Origin: Acidobacteriota bacterium
Lineage (GTDB): Bacteria; Acidobacteriota; UBA6911
Assembly: GCA_012729555.1 (NCBI GenBank)
Contig: JAAYCX010000057.1
Location: 1 to 64,000, forward strand
Reading direction: 5' to 3'
Length of the DNA: 64,000 nucleotides
Under the pieces are notes generated by a model. It ran no database searches and was not told where the DNA came from. It saw nothing but the letters and a program-made list of their open reading frames with translations. Shown here one piece after another: positions 5,800 through 13,612 of the stretch (position 1 is the first letter of the stretch; the number at the start of each line of letters is the position of its first letter). The position numbers and the translations under genes are program-made.

Positions 5800-6894
5800 A
5801 TGAAGATCAAAGCAGCCGTAGTGCGCGAAAAGGGTGGACCGTTTCTCCTCGAGGAGATCGAACTGGACGAGCCGAGGGATGACGAGATCCTGGTGCGCAT
5901 CGTCAGTTCCGGCCTTTGCCATACGGACCTGGTGGCGCGCATGCAGTACCTGCCCATACCCCTTCCCGGCGTGTTCGGGCATGAGGGCGCCGGAATTGTC
6001 GAGAAGGTCGGAGCCCAGGTGACCAAGGTGAAACCGGGCGACCACGTGGCCACCAGCTACATGTCCTGCGGTGTCTGCCCCGCGTGTACGATGGCCCGGC
6101 CGGGCTGGTGCACCGAGTTCAGACGGTTGAATTTCGGCGGGCGCCGCAGCGACGGGACCGCGACCATGAAAAAGGGGGGGGAGACCGTCTACGGCTCCTT
6201 CTTCGGCCAGTCCACCTTCGCCACCCACGCCCTGGTGACCGAGCGCAACACGGTCAAGGTGCGGCCGGACGTGCCGCTGGAGATCCTCAGCCCGATGGGC
6301 TGCGGCATCCAGACCGGAGCGGGCGGCGTTTTCAATTCGCTGAAACCCGAACCGGGATCGAACATCGTCGTCTTCGGGATCGGCCCCGTGGGCCTCAGCG
6401 CCATCATGGCGGCCGTGATCTCGGGCTGCACGAGCATCATCGCGGTCGATATCCAGGAGGGGCGGCTCCAGCTCGCCAAGGAATTCGGCGCTACCGACGT
6501 CATCAATTCGTCGCAGGCGGACGCGGTGGAGGAAATCCGCAAGCTGACCGGCGGCGGGGCCCAGTACACCCTGGAATGCACCGGAATTCCCGCGGTGTTC
6601 CGGCAGTCGGTCGATTGCCTCCGGATGGGGGGCGTCTGCGGCCTGATCGGGGTGGCCCCCGTCGGGGTGGAGGCGAAGCTGGAGATGCAGACCATTCTCG
6701 ACGGGCGCACCATCAAGGGCGTCGTGGAGGGGGACAGCGTGAGCGAGCTCTTCATTCCCCAGCTGATCGAATTCTACCGGCTCGGCCGGTTCCCCTTCGA
6801 CCGCCTGCTGACCTTCTACCCGTTCGACAAGATCAACGAAGCGGTCGAGGACGCCGAAAAGGGAAAGGTGATGAAGGCGGTGCTGAAACCGTAA
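5800..6894 (+). CDS. Zinc-dependent alcohol dehydrogenase (MDR family)
   Basis: 364 residues of the medium-chain dehydrogenase family. Catalytic zinc ligands are Cys40 (GLCHTD), His61/Glu62 (FGHEGAG) and a cysteine in SPMGCG near 168. All four structural-zinc cysteines are present at 90, 93, 96 and 104. The nucleotide-binding motif is GIGPVG, followed by VDI, suggesting NAD use. The pattern of an aryl/benzyl-alcohol-type NAD-dependent dehydrogenase fits best, for example the long segment rich in Arg/Gly after the structural zinc site; the exact alcohol is not determinable. GGGAGG precedes the ATG. Convergent with rnhB, 15 bases away. Confidence 0.88.
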   Translation: MKIKAAVVREKGGPFLLEEIELDEPRDDEILVRIVSSGLCHTDLVARMQYLPIPLPGVFGHEGAGIVEKVGAQVTKVKPGDHVATSYMSCGVCPACTMARPGWCTEFRRLNFGGRRSDGTATMKKGGETVYGSFFGQSTFATHALVTERNTVKVRPDVPLEILSPMGCGIQTGAGGVFNSLKPEPGSNIVVFGIGPVGLSAIMAAVISGCTSIIAVDIQEGRLQLAKEFGATDVINSSQADAVEEIRKLTGGGAQYTLECTGIPAVFRQSVDCLRMGGVCGLIGVAPVGVEAKLEMQTILDGRTIKGVVEGDSVSELFIPQLIEFYRLGRFPFDRLLTFYPFDKINEAVEDAEKGKVMKAVLKP

Positions 6895-6909
6895 TCGTCC
6901 CCGCCCGTG

Positions 6910-7734
6910 TCAGAATAGGTTTTTCTGTACCGCTTCGCCCCCGAGCGCCGCGCGCACGGGGGCGAAGCTTTTTCTGTGGATCGGCAGCGGGCCGAGCCGC
7001 TCGAGCGCCTCGAGGTGCTCGGGGGTCGGGTACCCCTTGTGGGAGGCGAACCCGTACCCCGGGTACAGCCGGTCCATTTCCTCCATCTCCCCGTCGCGCA
7101 GGGTCTTGGCGATCACGCTGGCCGCCGCGATGCTGAGCGAGAGGGAGTCGCCGTGGACGAGCCCGCGCTGGGGGCACCCGGCGGCGGGGATCGTGCGTGC
7201 GTCCACCAGGGCGAAATCGGGCGGGCAGGCCAGGCCGGAAAGCGCCCGCTGCATGGCCAGGAGCCCCGCGCGATAGATGTTGAGCGCGTCGATCTCCTCC
7301 GGTTCCGCCCGGCCCGAGTTCCAGCAGACGGCGTCGGCCCGGATCCTCGAGGCGAGCGCGCCGCGTTTTTGCGCGCTCGGGATTTTCTTGGAGTCGTCGA
7401 GCCCCTCCAGCAGGTACCCTTCGGGAAGGATGACGGCCGCGGCCACCACCGGCCCAGCCAGCGGCGCCATCCCCGCTTCGTCCACCCCGGCGATGAGGCG
7501 GTAGCCCTCCAGGCGGAGTTCGCACTCGAAGCGCCGCATCGCGGCGAGCCGCTGGAGCTCCCTGGCTCGCGCGAGGGCGCGGGCGCGGGCTCTCGCGGCC
7601 AGGCGCCGCACCCCGGCCCGGGGGTCGGTCTCGAGCGCCGGCAGCACCCGATCAAGCCCGGGGGGGTCGAGTCCCTCGATCAGCGATCCGATTTCGGCGA
7701 GCGTCAGCCCCGCCAGTTCTTCGCGTCGTTTCAC
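6910..7734 (-). CDS. rnhB: Ribonuclease HII
   Basis: 274 residues from a GTG start behind GAGGAAG. It cleaves RNA in RNA/DNA hybrids and at misincorporated ribonucleotides. The four acidic active-site residues are present: Asp85/Glu86 (GVDEAG), Asp178 (ALVDAR) and Asp214 (KTLRDGEM), together with HGDSLSLSIAAASVIAK. The usual DEAGRGPLAGP is DEAGMAPLAGP here, so the Arg and second Gly of the Gly-Arg-Gly motif that contacts the ribonucleotide are replaced by Met89 and Ala90. There is an N-terminal extension of about 75 Arg/Ala/Leu-rich residues, longer than in E. coli and similar in position to that of Bacillus enzymes. It follows the MFS gene by 13 bases, so the two are probably cotranscribed. 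Confidence 0.9.
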   Translation of the reverse strand: MKRREELAGLTLAEIGSLIEGLDPPGLDRVLPALETDPRAGVRRLAARARARALARARELQRLAAMRRFECELRLEGYRLIAGVDEAGMAPLAGPVVAAAVILPEGYLLEGLDDSKKIPSAQKRGALASRIRADAVCWNSGRAEPEEIDALNIYRAGLLAMQRALSGLACPPDFALVDARTIPAAGCPQRGLVHGDSLSLSIAAASVIAKTLRDGEMEEMDRLYPGYGFASHKGYPTPEHLEALERLGPLPIHRKSFAPVRAALGGEAVQKNLF

Positions 7735-7747
7735 GCTTCCTCATCCG

Positions 7748-8989
7748 TCAGGCGGCGGCCTTTCTCCGGGCGACCACCAGCGGGGCGGATTCGCGGTAAA
7801 ACAGGCCGACCAAAAAGCAGACGCCGATACAGGCCGCACAGATGTACATGACCGCCGTGAGCCCGTATTTGTCGGCCACGATGCCGCACAGGATCGCGCC
7901 CAGCGTGGCTCCGAGCAACTCGCCCGTCAGCTGGTTGGAGCCGATGATGGTCGAAACGAAGCGCGGGTCGCCCGATTCGGCCGGAATGGTGGACTGCATC
8001 AGGGCGTTGACTCCCGTGCCGCCCCAGCCGATGAATGCGATGAACATGAGGAGCGGGACGCTGGCGGGAGCGTAGACCATGCCGAGGGGGGCGATCACGC
8101 CCAAAAGCGAGGCGATCGCGACCAACGGCTTGCGGCCGTACCTGTCGGACAGGCGCGGAATCAGCACTCCCCAGAGAATGGCCCCGACCCCGAAGCTGGA
8201 CATCACCCAGCTCATCTGGGTGTCGGTGAGCCCTTTGACTTTCGTCAGGTAGCCGGGCCCGTAGGTGAGAACGCAGAAGTACCAGCAGAGCAGAAAGAGC
8301 GTCCCGATGATCGACAGAATCACATTTCTGTTCCTGAAGATTTCGAGATAGTTGATCTTCTCTTTGGGTTTTTCCGCTCCGGTTTCATGGACGTTAATGG
8401 ACGTGACCGGATTCACCAGGAATTTCCAGATCAGGAGGGAAATGACGATCCCCGGGATGATCGTGACGACGAAGGCGGCCCTCCAACCGATCGATTCGGC
8501 CAGGGCGACCTGGATGAGGGGGCCGAGCATCGACGAGATCAAACCGACCGCCGAAACCTGCATCAATCCCATGTTCATTCCCCTCCGGTGGGGGGACGAC
8601 TGGGGAATGATGAAACTCTGGGAAACGGGCATGACCGGCCCCTCGAACGCCCCCATCAGCAGGCGCACCGCAAGGAGCATCGCGAATCCCGTCACCAGGC
8701 CCGTGAGCATGGAACAGACCGAAAAGCAGAAGACCAGGATCGCCAGCAGTTTTTTGCGCGACACCCGGGTGTCGGCGATGTAGCTGCCGAACAGGCCGAT
8801 GATGGACCAGGAAAACGAGAACACCGAAGTCGCCAGCCCGAGCTGGGTGTAGGTGATGTTCAGGTCCTCCATGATGAAGGTCTGCAGATTGGCGATGGCC
8901 AGGCGGTCGAACATGACAAAGCCGAATGCCAGGGAGAGAATGATCACCATCCGATTTTCATAGCCCTTTTTCAGCACCTGCTGCTCCAC
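7748..8989 (-). CDS. MFS transporter (anion:cation symporter-like)
   Basis: 413 residues with about twelve hydrophobic helices in two sets of six and a charged central loop (ETGAEKPKEKINYLEIFRN). The cytoplasmic loop 2-3 carries ADTRVSRKK and loop 8-9 carries LSDRYGRKP, the MFS signature. Overall layout resembles organic-anion (sialate, hexuronate, phthalate) symporters of the MFS, so an organic acid is a reasonable guess at substrate. Start is a GTG at 8989 preceded by GAGGTG. First gene of a likely two-gene unit with rnhB. Confidence 0.82.
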   Translation of the reverse strand: MEQQVLKKGYENRMVIILSLAFGFVMFDRLAIANLQTFIMEDLNITYTQLGLATSVFSFSWSIIGLFGSYIADTRVSRKKLLAILVFCFSVCSMLTGLVTGFAMLLAVRLLMGAFEGPVMPVSQSFIIPQSSPHRRGMNMGLMQVSAVGLISSMLGPLIQVALAESIGWRAAFVVTIIPGIVISLLIWKFLVNPVTSINVHETGAEKPKEKINYLEIFRNRNVILSIIGTLFLLCWYFCVLTYGPGYLTKVKGLTDTQMSWVMSSFGVGAILWGVLIPRLSDRYGRKPLVAIASLLGVIAPLGMVYAPASVPLLMFIAFIGWGGTGVNALMQSTIPAESGDPRFVSTIIGSNQLTGELLGATLGAILCGIVADKYGLTAVMYICAACIGVCFLVGLFYRESAPLVVARRKAAA

Positions 8990-9070
8990 GGAAGCACCTC
9001 GCTTTCATCGGCAAAAAATCTTTATGGCCGTCGGACCGACAAGGTTTCGGCACGGATTCGACGAGATACT

Positions 9071-9099
9071 ACTATAGATCGTCGGCATGGATGCAACAA
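9071..9099 (-). promoter_or_regulatory. Possible promoter of the MFS gene
   Basis: Minus strand TTGTTG (9099-9094), 17-bp spacer, TATAGT (9076-9071). The leader would be about 75 bases. Confidence 0.4.
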
Positions 9100-9251
9100 T
9101 TTACGGGGATGGGCGCCCTTACGGGAATCCTCGTCGGCGTGGTATCCTTTTTTCATATCGAGAGGGCGCACCGGTGCGCGGCCCGGATGAAACCTAAGGG
9201 GGCGCCCGGGCATCTAAGGGTATCGGGCATCATTACAGGATGGAGGATCGT

Positions 9252-10121
9252 ATGAAACTGACGACAGGGATCTTCCTGGCGCTCGCGCTGGGGGCGACGG
9301 GATGCAGCAGAAACAGGAACGAAAGCGCCGGGGAGACGCTCCCGGCGCCCGAGCCGCCGGCGGTGAGCGAACCCGCCGTCGCCCCGGCCCCGGCCCCGGC
9401 GCCCCGGCCCGAGCCGGCGCCCGTGGCCGAGCCCGCCCCGAGGGCGCCGAAGCCCGCCAGGGCGGCGCCCTCGGCGCGCAGGGCGGAGGCAGAGGTTCCG
9501 GCGCCCGCCCCGCCCGAACCCGCGGCGCCTCCGGTCGAGCCCCTGCCGGCGCGGCAGGCCACGGTACAGGAAGCCCCCCCGGCCCCCAAACCGCCGGAGC
9601 CGAGGTACGCCGTGATCCCGGCGGGAACCCTCCTGCAGGCGCGGTTGCAGGACCCGCTCGATTCGGCCGTCAACCTGACCGGCGACGGCTTCCGCGCCAT
9701 TCTCGACCAGGACCTCGTCATCGACGGAGAGATCGCCATCCCCCGGGGGAGCGCGCTGGACGGGAAGGTGTCGCACGTCCAGAGGGCGGGCCGGGTACAG
9801 GGGCGCGCCACCCTTTCCCTGCAGCTGGTGAGGGTGTCGGCGCGTGATTCCAGCTACGCCCTGCAGACGGCGCTCCGGACCTTCGAAGCCCAGGCCAGCA
9901 CCAAGAAGGACGCGGCCAAGGTGGGGATCGGGGCGGGGCTCGGCGCCGTTATCGGCGCCATCGCCGGAGGCGGGAAGGGAGCGGCGATCGGGGCCGCCGC
10001 CGGCGCCGGGGCGGGGGGCGCCACCGTGATGGCCACCCGCGGCGACGAAGTCAAGCTCGAAGCGGAACAGGCGCTGGATTTCGAGCTCACGGAGGAGCTG
10101 CGCGTCGCCTTGCCCCGTTAG
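9252..10121 (+). CDS. Glycine-zipper lipoprotein with Pro/Ala-rich linker
   Basis: 289 residues from the ATG at 9252 (GGAGG at 9242-9246; the ATG at 9240 overlaps that site). A lipoprotein signal ends in LGATGC, so the mature N-terminal Cys is probably acylated. Residues about 25-120 are a Pro/Ala/Glu low-complexity linker able to span periplasm or peptidoglycan. A folded part (YAVIPAGTLLQARLQDPLDSA through VSHVQRAG) is followed by a glycine zipper (IGAGLGAVIGAIAGGG) and a C-terminal segment ending LTEELRVALP. No enzymatic motif. Probably an envelope structural protein; convergent with bshA across a strong hairpin. Confidence 0.75.
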   Translation: MKLTTGIFLALALGATGCSRNRNESAGETLPAPEPPAVSEPAVAPAPAPAPRPEPAPVAEPAPRAPKPARAAPSARRAEAEVPAPAPPEPAAPPVEPLPARQATVQEAPPAPKPPEPRYAVIPAGTLLQARLQDPLDSAVNLTGDGFRAILDQDLVIDGEIAIPRGSALDGKVSHVQRAGRVQGRATLSLQLVRVSARDSSYALQTALRTFEAQASTKKDAAKVGIGAGLGAVIGAIAGGGKGAAIGAAAGAGAGGATVMATRGDEVKLEAEQALDFELTEELRVALPR

Positions 10122-10126
10122 GCGCG

Positions 10127-10154
10127 CCGGGCGGCGGCGCGGGCCGCCGCCCGG
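10127..10154. terminator. Bidirectional terminator-like hairpin
   Basis: CCGGGCGGCGG and CCGCCGCCCGG form a perfect 11-bp stem with a 6-base loop between the convergent lipoprotein gene and bshA. There is no T-run. Confidence 0.5.
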
Positions 10155-10160
10155 GGAGGA

Positions 10161-11285
10161 TCATCCCGATTGCAGCACCCTGCGGTAATGCGCCTCGTAC
10201 ATCGGGAGGATGCGGGAGGCGCAGAAGCGCTCGAGCGCCTTGAGGCGCCCGCTCCGCCCCATGCGGGAGGCGAGGGTGTCGTCGGCCAGGACGCGGAGGG
10301 CGCGCTCGGCCATGGCGGGGATATCCCCGGCATCCACAAGGAACCCGTCTTCGCCGTCCGTAACCACCTCCGGGAGGCCGCCCACGCGGCTGGCCACCAC
10401 CGGGACGCCGCACGCCATCGCCTCGAGCGCCACCAGCCCGAACGACTCCGTCTGACTGGGAAGGAGCAGGAGATCGGACGCTCCGATCCACTGCTCGATG
10501 CTGTCCTGCTTGCCCAGGAAATGCACCTTTCGCTGCAATCCCGCCTCGCGCGCGGCCCATTCCGCCCGCCCCCGTTCGGGGCCGTCTCCCACCATCAGGA
10601 GGGTGGCGGGAATCTCCTTCTCGACGCGCGCGAAAATCTCCACGACCCCCACCGGCCGCTTGACGGGGCGGAAATTGGAGACATGGATCAGGATCTTCTC
10701 CCCGCCGGGGCCGAAGTGGCTCTTCAGCGCCGTCCTGTCGCCGGGCGCGTATATCCCGCAGTCGATGAAATTGGGGATGACTTCGATCTCGTGCGAGGTC
10801 CCGATGCTGCGCCGGGTGGCCTCGGCCAGGTAGGCGCTGACGGCCGTCACGCCGTCCGACCGGTCGATCGAAAAGCGCGTGATCGGCAGGTAGGAACGGT
10901 CCGCGCCGACCAGGGTGATGTCGGTCCCGTGCAGGGTGGTCACGACCCGGAGCCTGCGCGGCAGGAGCATCGCCTTGGCCAGGTAGGCGCTGACGGAGTG
11001 GGGGATGGCGTAATGGCAGTGCAGCAGGTCCAGCTGGTGGTCGGCGGCGACCTCGGCCATCTTGGCGGCCAGCGCCAGGGTGTAGGGGGCATGATCGAAA
11101 AGGGGGTAGGTGGTGACCTCCACCTCGTGGAACTGGATGTTCGCGCGCGCCGCGTTGAGGCGCTGGGGGAGGGCGTAGCTGATGAAATGGATGTCATGCC
11201 CCCGGTCGGCGAGCTCCTTTCCGAGTTCGGTCGCCACGATACCGCTCCCGCCGTAGGTCGGGTAACAGGTGATGCCGATTTTCAC
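10161..11285 (-). CDS. bshA: N-acetyl-alpha-D-glucosaminyl L-malate synthase (bacillithiol synthesis)
   Basis: 374 residues from a GTG at 11285 behind GGAGGAC; this start places KIGITCYPTYGGSG at the N-terminus as in BshA proteins. It is a GT-B glycosyltransferase that joins UDP-GlcNAc and L-malate, the first step of bacillithiol. Visible marks are the N-terminal YGGSGIVATELG, LLHCHYAIPHSVSAYLA, TTLHGTDITLVG, and the C-terminal donor site with SNFRPVKRP and ESFGLVALEAMACGVPVV. No other bacillithiol genes (bshB, bshC) are in the window. Its presence indicates a bacillithiol-using lineage, which helps place the organism. Confidence 0.88.
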   Translation of the reverse strand: MKIGITCYPTYGGSGIVATELGKELADRGHDIHFISYALPQRLNAARANIQFHEVEVTTYPLFDHAPYTLALAAKMAEVAADHQLDLLHCHYAIPHSVSAYLAKAMLLPRRLRVVTTLHGTDITLVGADRSYLPITRFSIDRSDGVTAVSAYLAEATRRSIGTSHEIEVIPNFIDCGIYAPGDRTALKSHFGPGGEKILIHVSNFRPVKRPVGVVEIFARVEKEIPATLLMVGDGPERGRAEWAAREAGLQRKVHFLGKQDSIEQWIGASDLLLLPSQTESFGLVALEAMACGVPVVASRVGGLPEVVTDGEDGFLVDAGDIPAMAERALRVLADDTLASRMGRSGRLKALERFCASRILPMYEAHYRRVLQSG

Positions 11286-11380
11286 TGGATCCGTCCTCCG
11301 CGCCGGACATCTCACCGGCGCCAGAGGAGGTTATAGCACAAAGCGGCGCCGGCCGACAGCGCGGGCGCGCCGCAGCCGGT

Positions 11381-11408
11381 TTGAAATCGGGCCGCCAGCT
11401 GCTATAAT
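11381..11408 (+). promoter_or_regulatory. Promoter of the TerB-like gene
   Basis: TTGAAA (11381-11386), 16-bp spacer, TATAAT (11403-11408). The leader to the ATG at 11443 is about 28 bases. Confidence 0.65.
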
Positions 11409-11442
11409 CAAATTTTTCCCGAAGCCCGTGGAACGAACCCTT

Positions 11443-11976
11443 ATGTCCCTATTCGACCTGTTTCGGCGCGGCGCCCGGTCCGAGGACCCCTCCTCGCCGG
11501 AAACGGCCACGGTCCGGAAGATCATCCAGGCCCTCGATCAGCTGGAACCCGCGCGCGCCAAGTTTCTCGCCGCCTTCGCCTACCTGCTCAGCCGCGCGGC
11601 CAGGGCGGACCTGGAGATCAGCCCCGAGGAAACCGGCGTGATGGAGAGGATCGTGAGCCGGCAGGGGGGGCTTCCGGACGAACAGGCGGCGTTTGTCATC
11701 CAGCTGGCCAAGACGCAGAACATCCTGTTCGGCGCGACCGAAAATTATCTCGTAACGCGCGAGTTCAACGCGATCGCCACCCACGAGGAAAAGATGCACC
11801 TCCTCGACTGCATCTATGCCGTGGCCGCCGCCGACGGTTCGGTGTCCACCGTCGAGGACAACGAGATCAGCCAGATCGCCGATGAACTCCGGATCGAGCA
11901 CCCGGATTTCATTTCGGTGAGGACACGCTACCGCGGGCAGCTGGCGGTGCTGCAGGACGGCGGGCAGAACGATTGA
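11443..11976 (+). CDS. TerB-like (tellurite-resistance/DUF533-type) cytoplasmic protein
   Basis: 177 residues from ATG 11443, immediately downstream of a good promoter; a longer frame begins before the promoter. The helical core shows two acid-rich TerB half-motifs, the first in RAARADLEISPEETGVMERIV and the second in YAVAAADGSVSTVEDNEISQIA, which pair to form the metal-binding site typical of TerB-like domains. The role is unknown; such proteins are linked to stress and membrane-associated assemblies. It is divergent from bshA. Confidence 0.75.
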   Translation: MSLFDLFRRGARSEDPSSPETATVRKIIQALDQLEPARAKFLAAFAYLLSRAARADLEISPEETGVMERIVSRQGGLPDEQAAFVIQLAKTQNILFGATENYLVTREFNAIATHEEKMHLLDCIYAVAAADGSVSTVEDNEISQIADELRIEHPDFISVRTRYRGQLAVLQDGGQND

Positions 11977-12111
11977 CAAGGTTTTCGCCTCGGGGCATAC
12001 TGCCGCTGAGGCCCGATCCGCGGGATGTTCCGGCGGGAAACGATCAACACAGGCGACGGCCGCGGGCGAGGGAGGAATCCCCCGGGACGCGCCCTTACGA
12101 AGCACCCGATT

Positions 12112-12651
12112 ATGACTGAGTCCAGAACACATCGTCGCGTCTGCGGGGGCAGCAGGAAAAGGGCCGTCCCTCTGTCCAAGCTCCGGGCCTCGGATGTCCT
12201 GAGGGTGGTTTTGGACAACCCGCGCCGGCTGGAGGAACTCGCCGGCATGCTCGAGGACCGGGACCGCTGCGTCCGGGACCGCGCCGCGGCGACCCTGGGC
12301 CAGGTGGCCGACCGGCATCCGGGCCGGCTGCTCCGCATCCTCGTCCGCCTCACGCACTCGCTCGCCGACGACTCGGCTTACGTGCGCTGGCACCTGGTCT
12401 ACATCCTGGGGAGCCTGGGGTGCCGGTGCGACGACGGCGCGCGCGACCTCGTCGGGAGCCTGGCCGAGCGCCTGGAAGATCCCAACCGTGTCGTGCGCGC
12501 CACGGCCGTCCGTTCGCTCGCGCGCATCGCCGCATGCCGGCCGGGGCCCGTCGAGGAGTTTTTCGCCAACCAGAAAAGGGAGATTCCCTCCGCCGTGGCG
12601 CGTTTCATCCGCAGCGCGCGCCAAAGCCGGGCCCGGAAAGACGGGCAATGA
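12112..12651 (+). CDS. HEAT-repeat protein
   Basis: 179 residues from the ATG at 12112; a GGAGGAA further upstream (12071) is too distant, so the start is uncertain. After a basic N-terminus (RTHRRVCGGSRKRAVPLSK) the chain is two-helix HEAT-like units, for example DRDRCVRDRAAATLGQVADR, SAYVRWHLVYILGSLG and DPNRVVRATAVRSLARIAA. These make a scaffold for protein binding. Partner unknown. Ends 97 bases before folB with a hairpin between. Confidence 0.7.
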   Translation: MTESRTHRRVCGGSRKRAVPLSKLRASDVLRVVLDNPRRLEELAGMLEDRDRCVRDRAAATLGQVADRHPGRLLRILVRLTHSLADDSAYVRWHLVYILGSLGCRCDDGARDLVGSLAERLEDPNRVVRATAVRSLARIAACRPGPVEEFFANQKREIPSAVARFIRSARQSRARKDGQ

Positions 12652-12684
12652 TCGATAGCGCCCCGCGGGCGCTGGACGACCCGA

Positions 12685-12718
12685 AGGTGCCGGCCGATGC
12701 GCGATCGGCCCGGCGCCT
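12685..12718. terminator. Hairpin between the HEAT gene and folB
   Basis: AGGTGCCGGCCGAT and ATCGGCCCGGCGCCT pair over 14 bases with one bulge and one wobble. Terminator-like but without a T-run. Confidence 0.35.
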
Positions 12719-12748
12719 GGAAGGCGCGCGGGGCTAAGGGGTACATTC

Positions 12749-13132
12749 TTGGAAGACCGGGACCGCATGACGCTGGCCGATGTGAGGCTGCTGGCCCGCA
12801 TCGGCGTCAGCGAGGAGGAGCGGGAGGCGCCGCAGGAATGCCGGGCGGACCTGGAGCTGTACGGCAGCTTCAGGGCCGCGGCCGAGACGGACGATCTCGC
12901 GCTCTCCATGGACTACTGCCGGATCCTGGACTGTGTCGAGGAGACGGCCGCGGAGCGGCCCTACCGGCTGGTCGAAACCCTCGCCTGGGCCCTCGCCCGC
13001 AAGGTCCTCGGGAATTTCCCCGTAGCCCTCGCCCGCGTGAGACTGAGAAAACGCCCGGCCGCTCTCGAGGGGCGGCTTTCCTTCGTCGAGGTGGAAATGG
13101 AGCAGCGGCGCCCCCCCGGGAGGCCGGAATGA
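12749..13132 (+). CDS. folB: Dihydroneopterin aldolase (folate pathway)
   Basis: 127 residues from a TTG at 12749 preceded by AAGGGG, or 121 from the ATG at 12767, which lacks a clear ribosome-binding site. The T-fold landmarks of FolB are present: [20 protein letters not shown], then [16 protein letters not shown] and [16 protein letters not shown], where the Glu of LVETLA is the conserved substrate-binding residue. It converts dihydroneopterin to hydroxymethyl-dihydropterin and glycolaldehyde. Its stop overlaps the nuoB ATG (ATGA), so a folate gene leads the operon containing complex I subunits. Confidence 0.85.
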   Translation: MEDRDRMTLADVRLLARIGVSEEEREAPQECRADLELYGSFRAAAETDDLALSMDYCRILDCVEETAAERPYRLVETLAWALARKVLGNFPVALARVRLRKRPAALEGRLSFVEVEMEQRRPPGRPE

Positions 13133-13608
13133 AACCGCACTCCGGCGACCGGCCGGGCCCGGTCGCCTCCGGCGTCGAACGCGTGGTGGCCTGGGCTCAG
13201 CAATATTCCCTCTTCGTCTACCCGTTCGTCACCGCCTGCTGCGGGATGGAATACATGTCGACCGCGAGCGGCCATTACGACATGGACCGGTTCGGAGCCG
13301 GCCTGCCCCGTTTCTCTCCCAGGCAGGCGGACGTGCTGCTGGTGGTGGGCACCATCAGCCACAAGATCGCCCCCGTGCTGCGGCGGGTGTACGACCAGAT
13401 GTGCGAACCCAAGTGGGTGGTCGCCTTCGGCGTCTGTACGTGCACGGGGGGGTTCTACGACAACTACGCGACCGTGCAGGGGATCGATACCATAGTTCCC
13501 GTCGATGTCTACATTCCGGGCTGCCCCCCCCGGCCCGAGGCGGTCCTGGAAGGAATCATGAAGCTTCAGACCAAGATCGGCCGCCAGCGGCCCGTCCTCC
13601 TCAGGTGA
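13129..13608 (+). CDS. nuoB: NADH-quinone oxidoreductase subunit B
   Basis: 159 residues. It carries the N2 4Fe-4S cluster of complex I at the inner membrane. The ligands are visible: tandem Cys37-Cys38 (TACCGMEY), Cys103 in [13 protein letters not shown], and Cys132 in [12 protein letters not shown]. Length is normal. It overlaps folB by four bases and precedes nuoD by four bases. nuoA is not upstream and nuoC is not between nuoB and nuoD, unlike standard nuo operons. Confidence 0.93.
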   Translation: MKPHSGDRPGPVASGVERVVAWAQQYSLFVYPFVTACCGMEYMSTASGHYDMDRFGAGLPRFSPRQADVLLVVGTISHKIAPVLRRVYDQMCEPKWVVAFGVCTCTGGFYDNYATVQGIDTIVPVDVYIPGCPPRPEAVLEGIMKLQTKIGRQRPVLLR

Positions 13609-13612
13609 TGCC

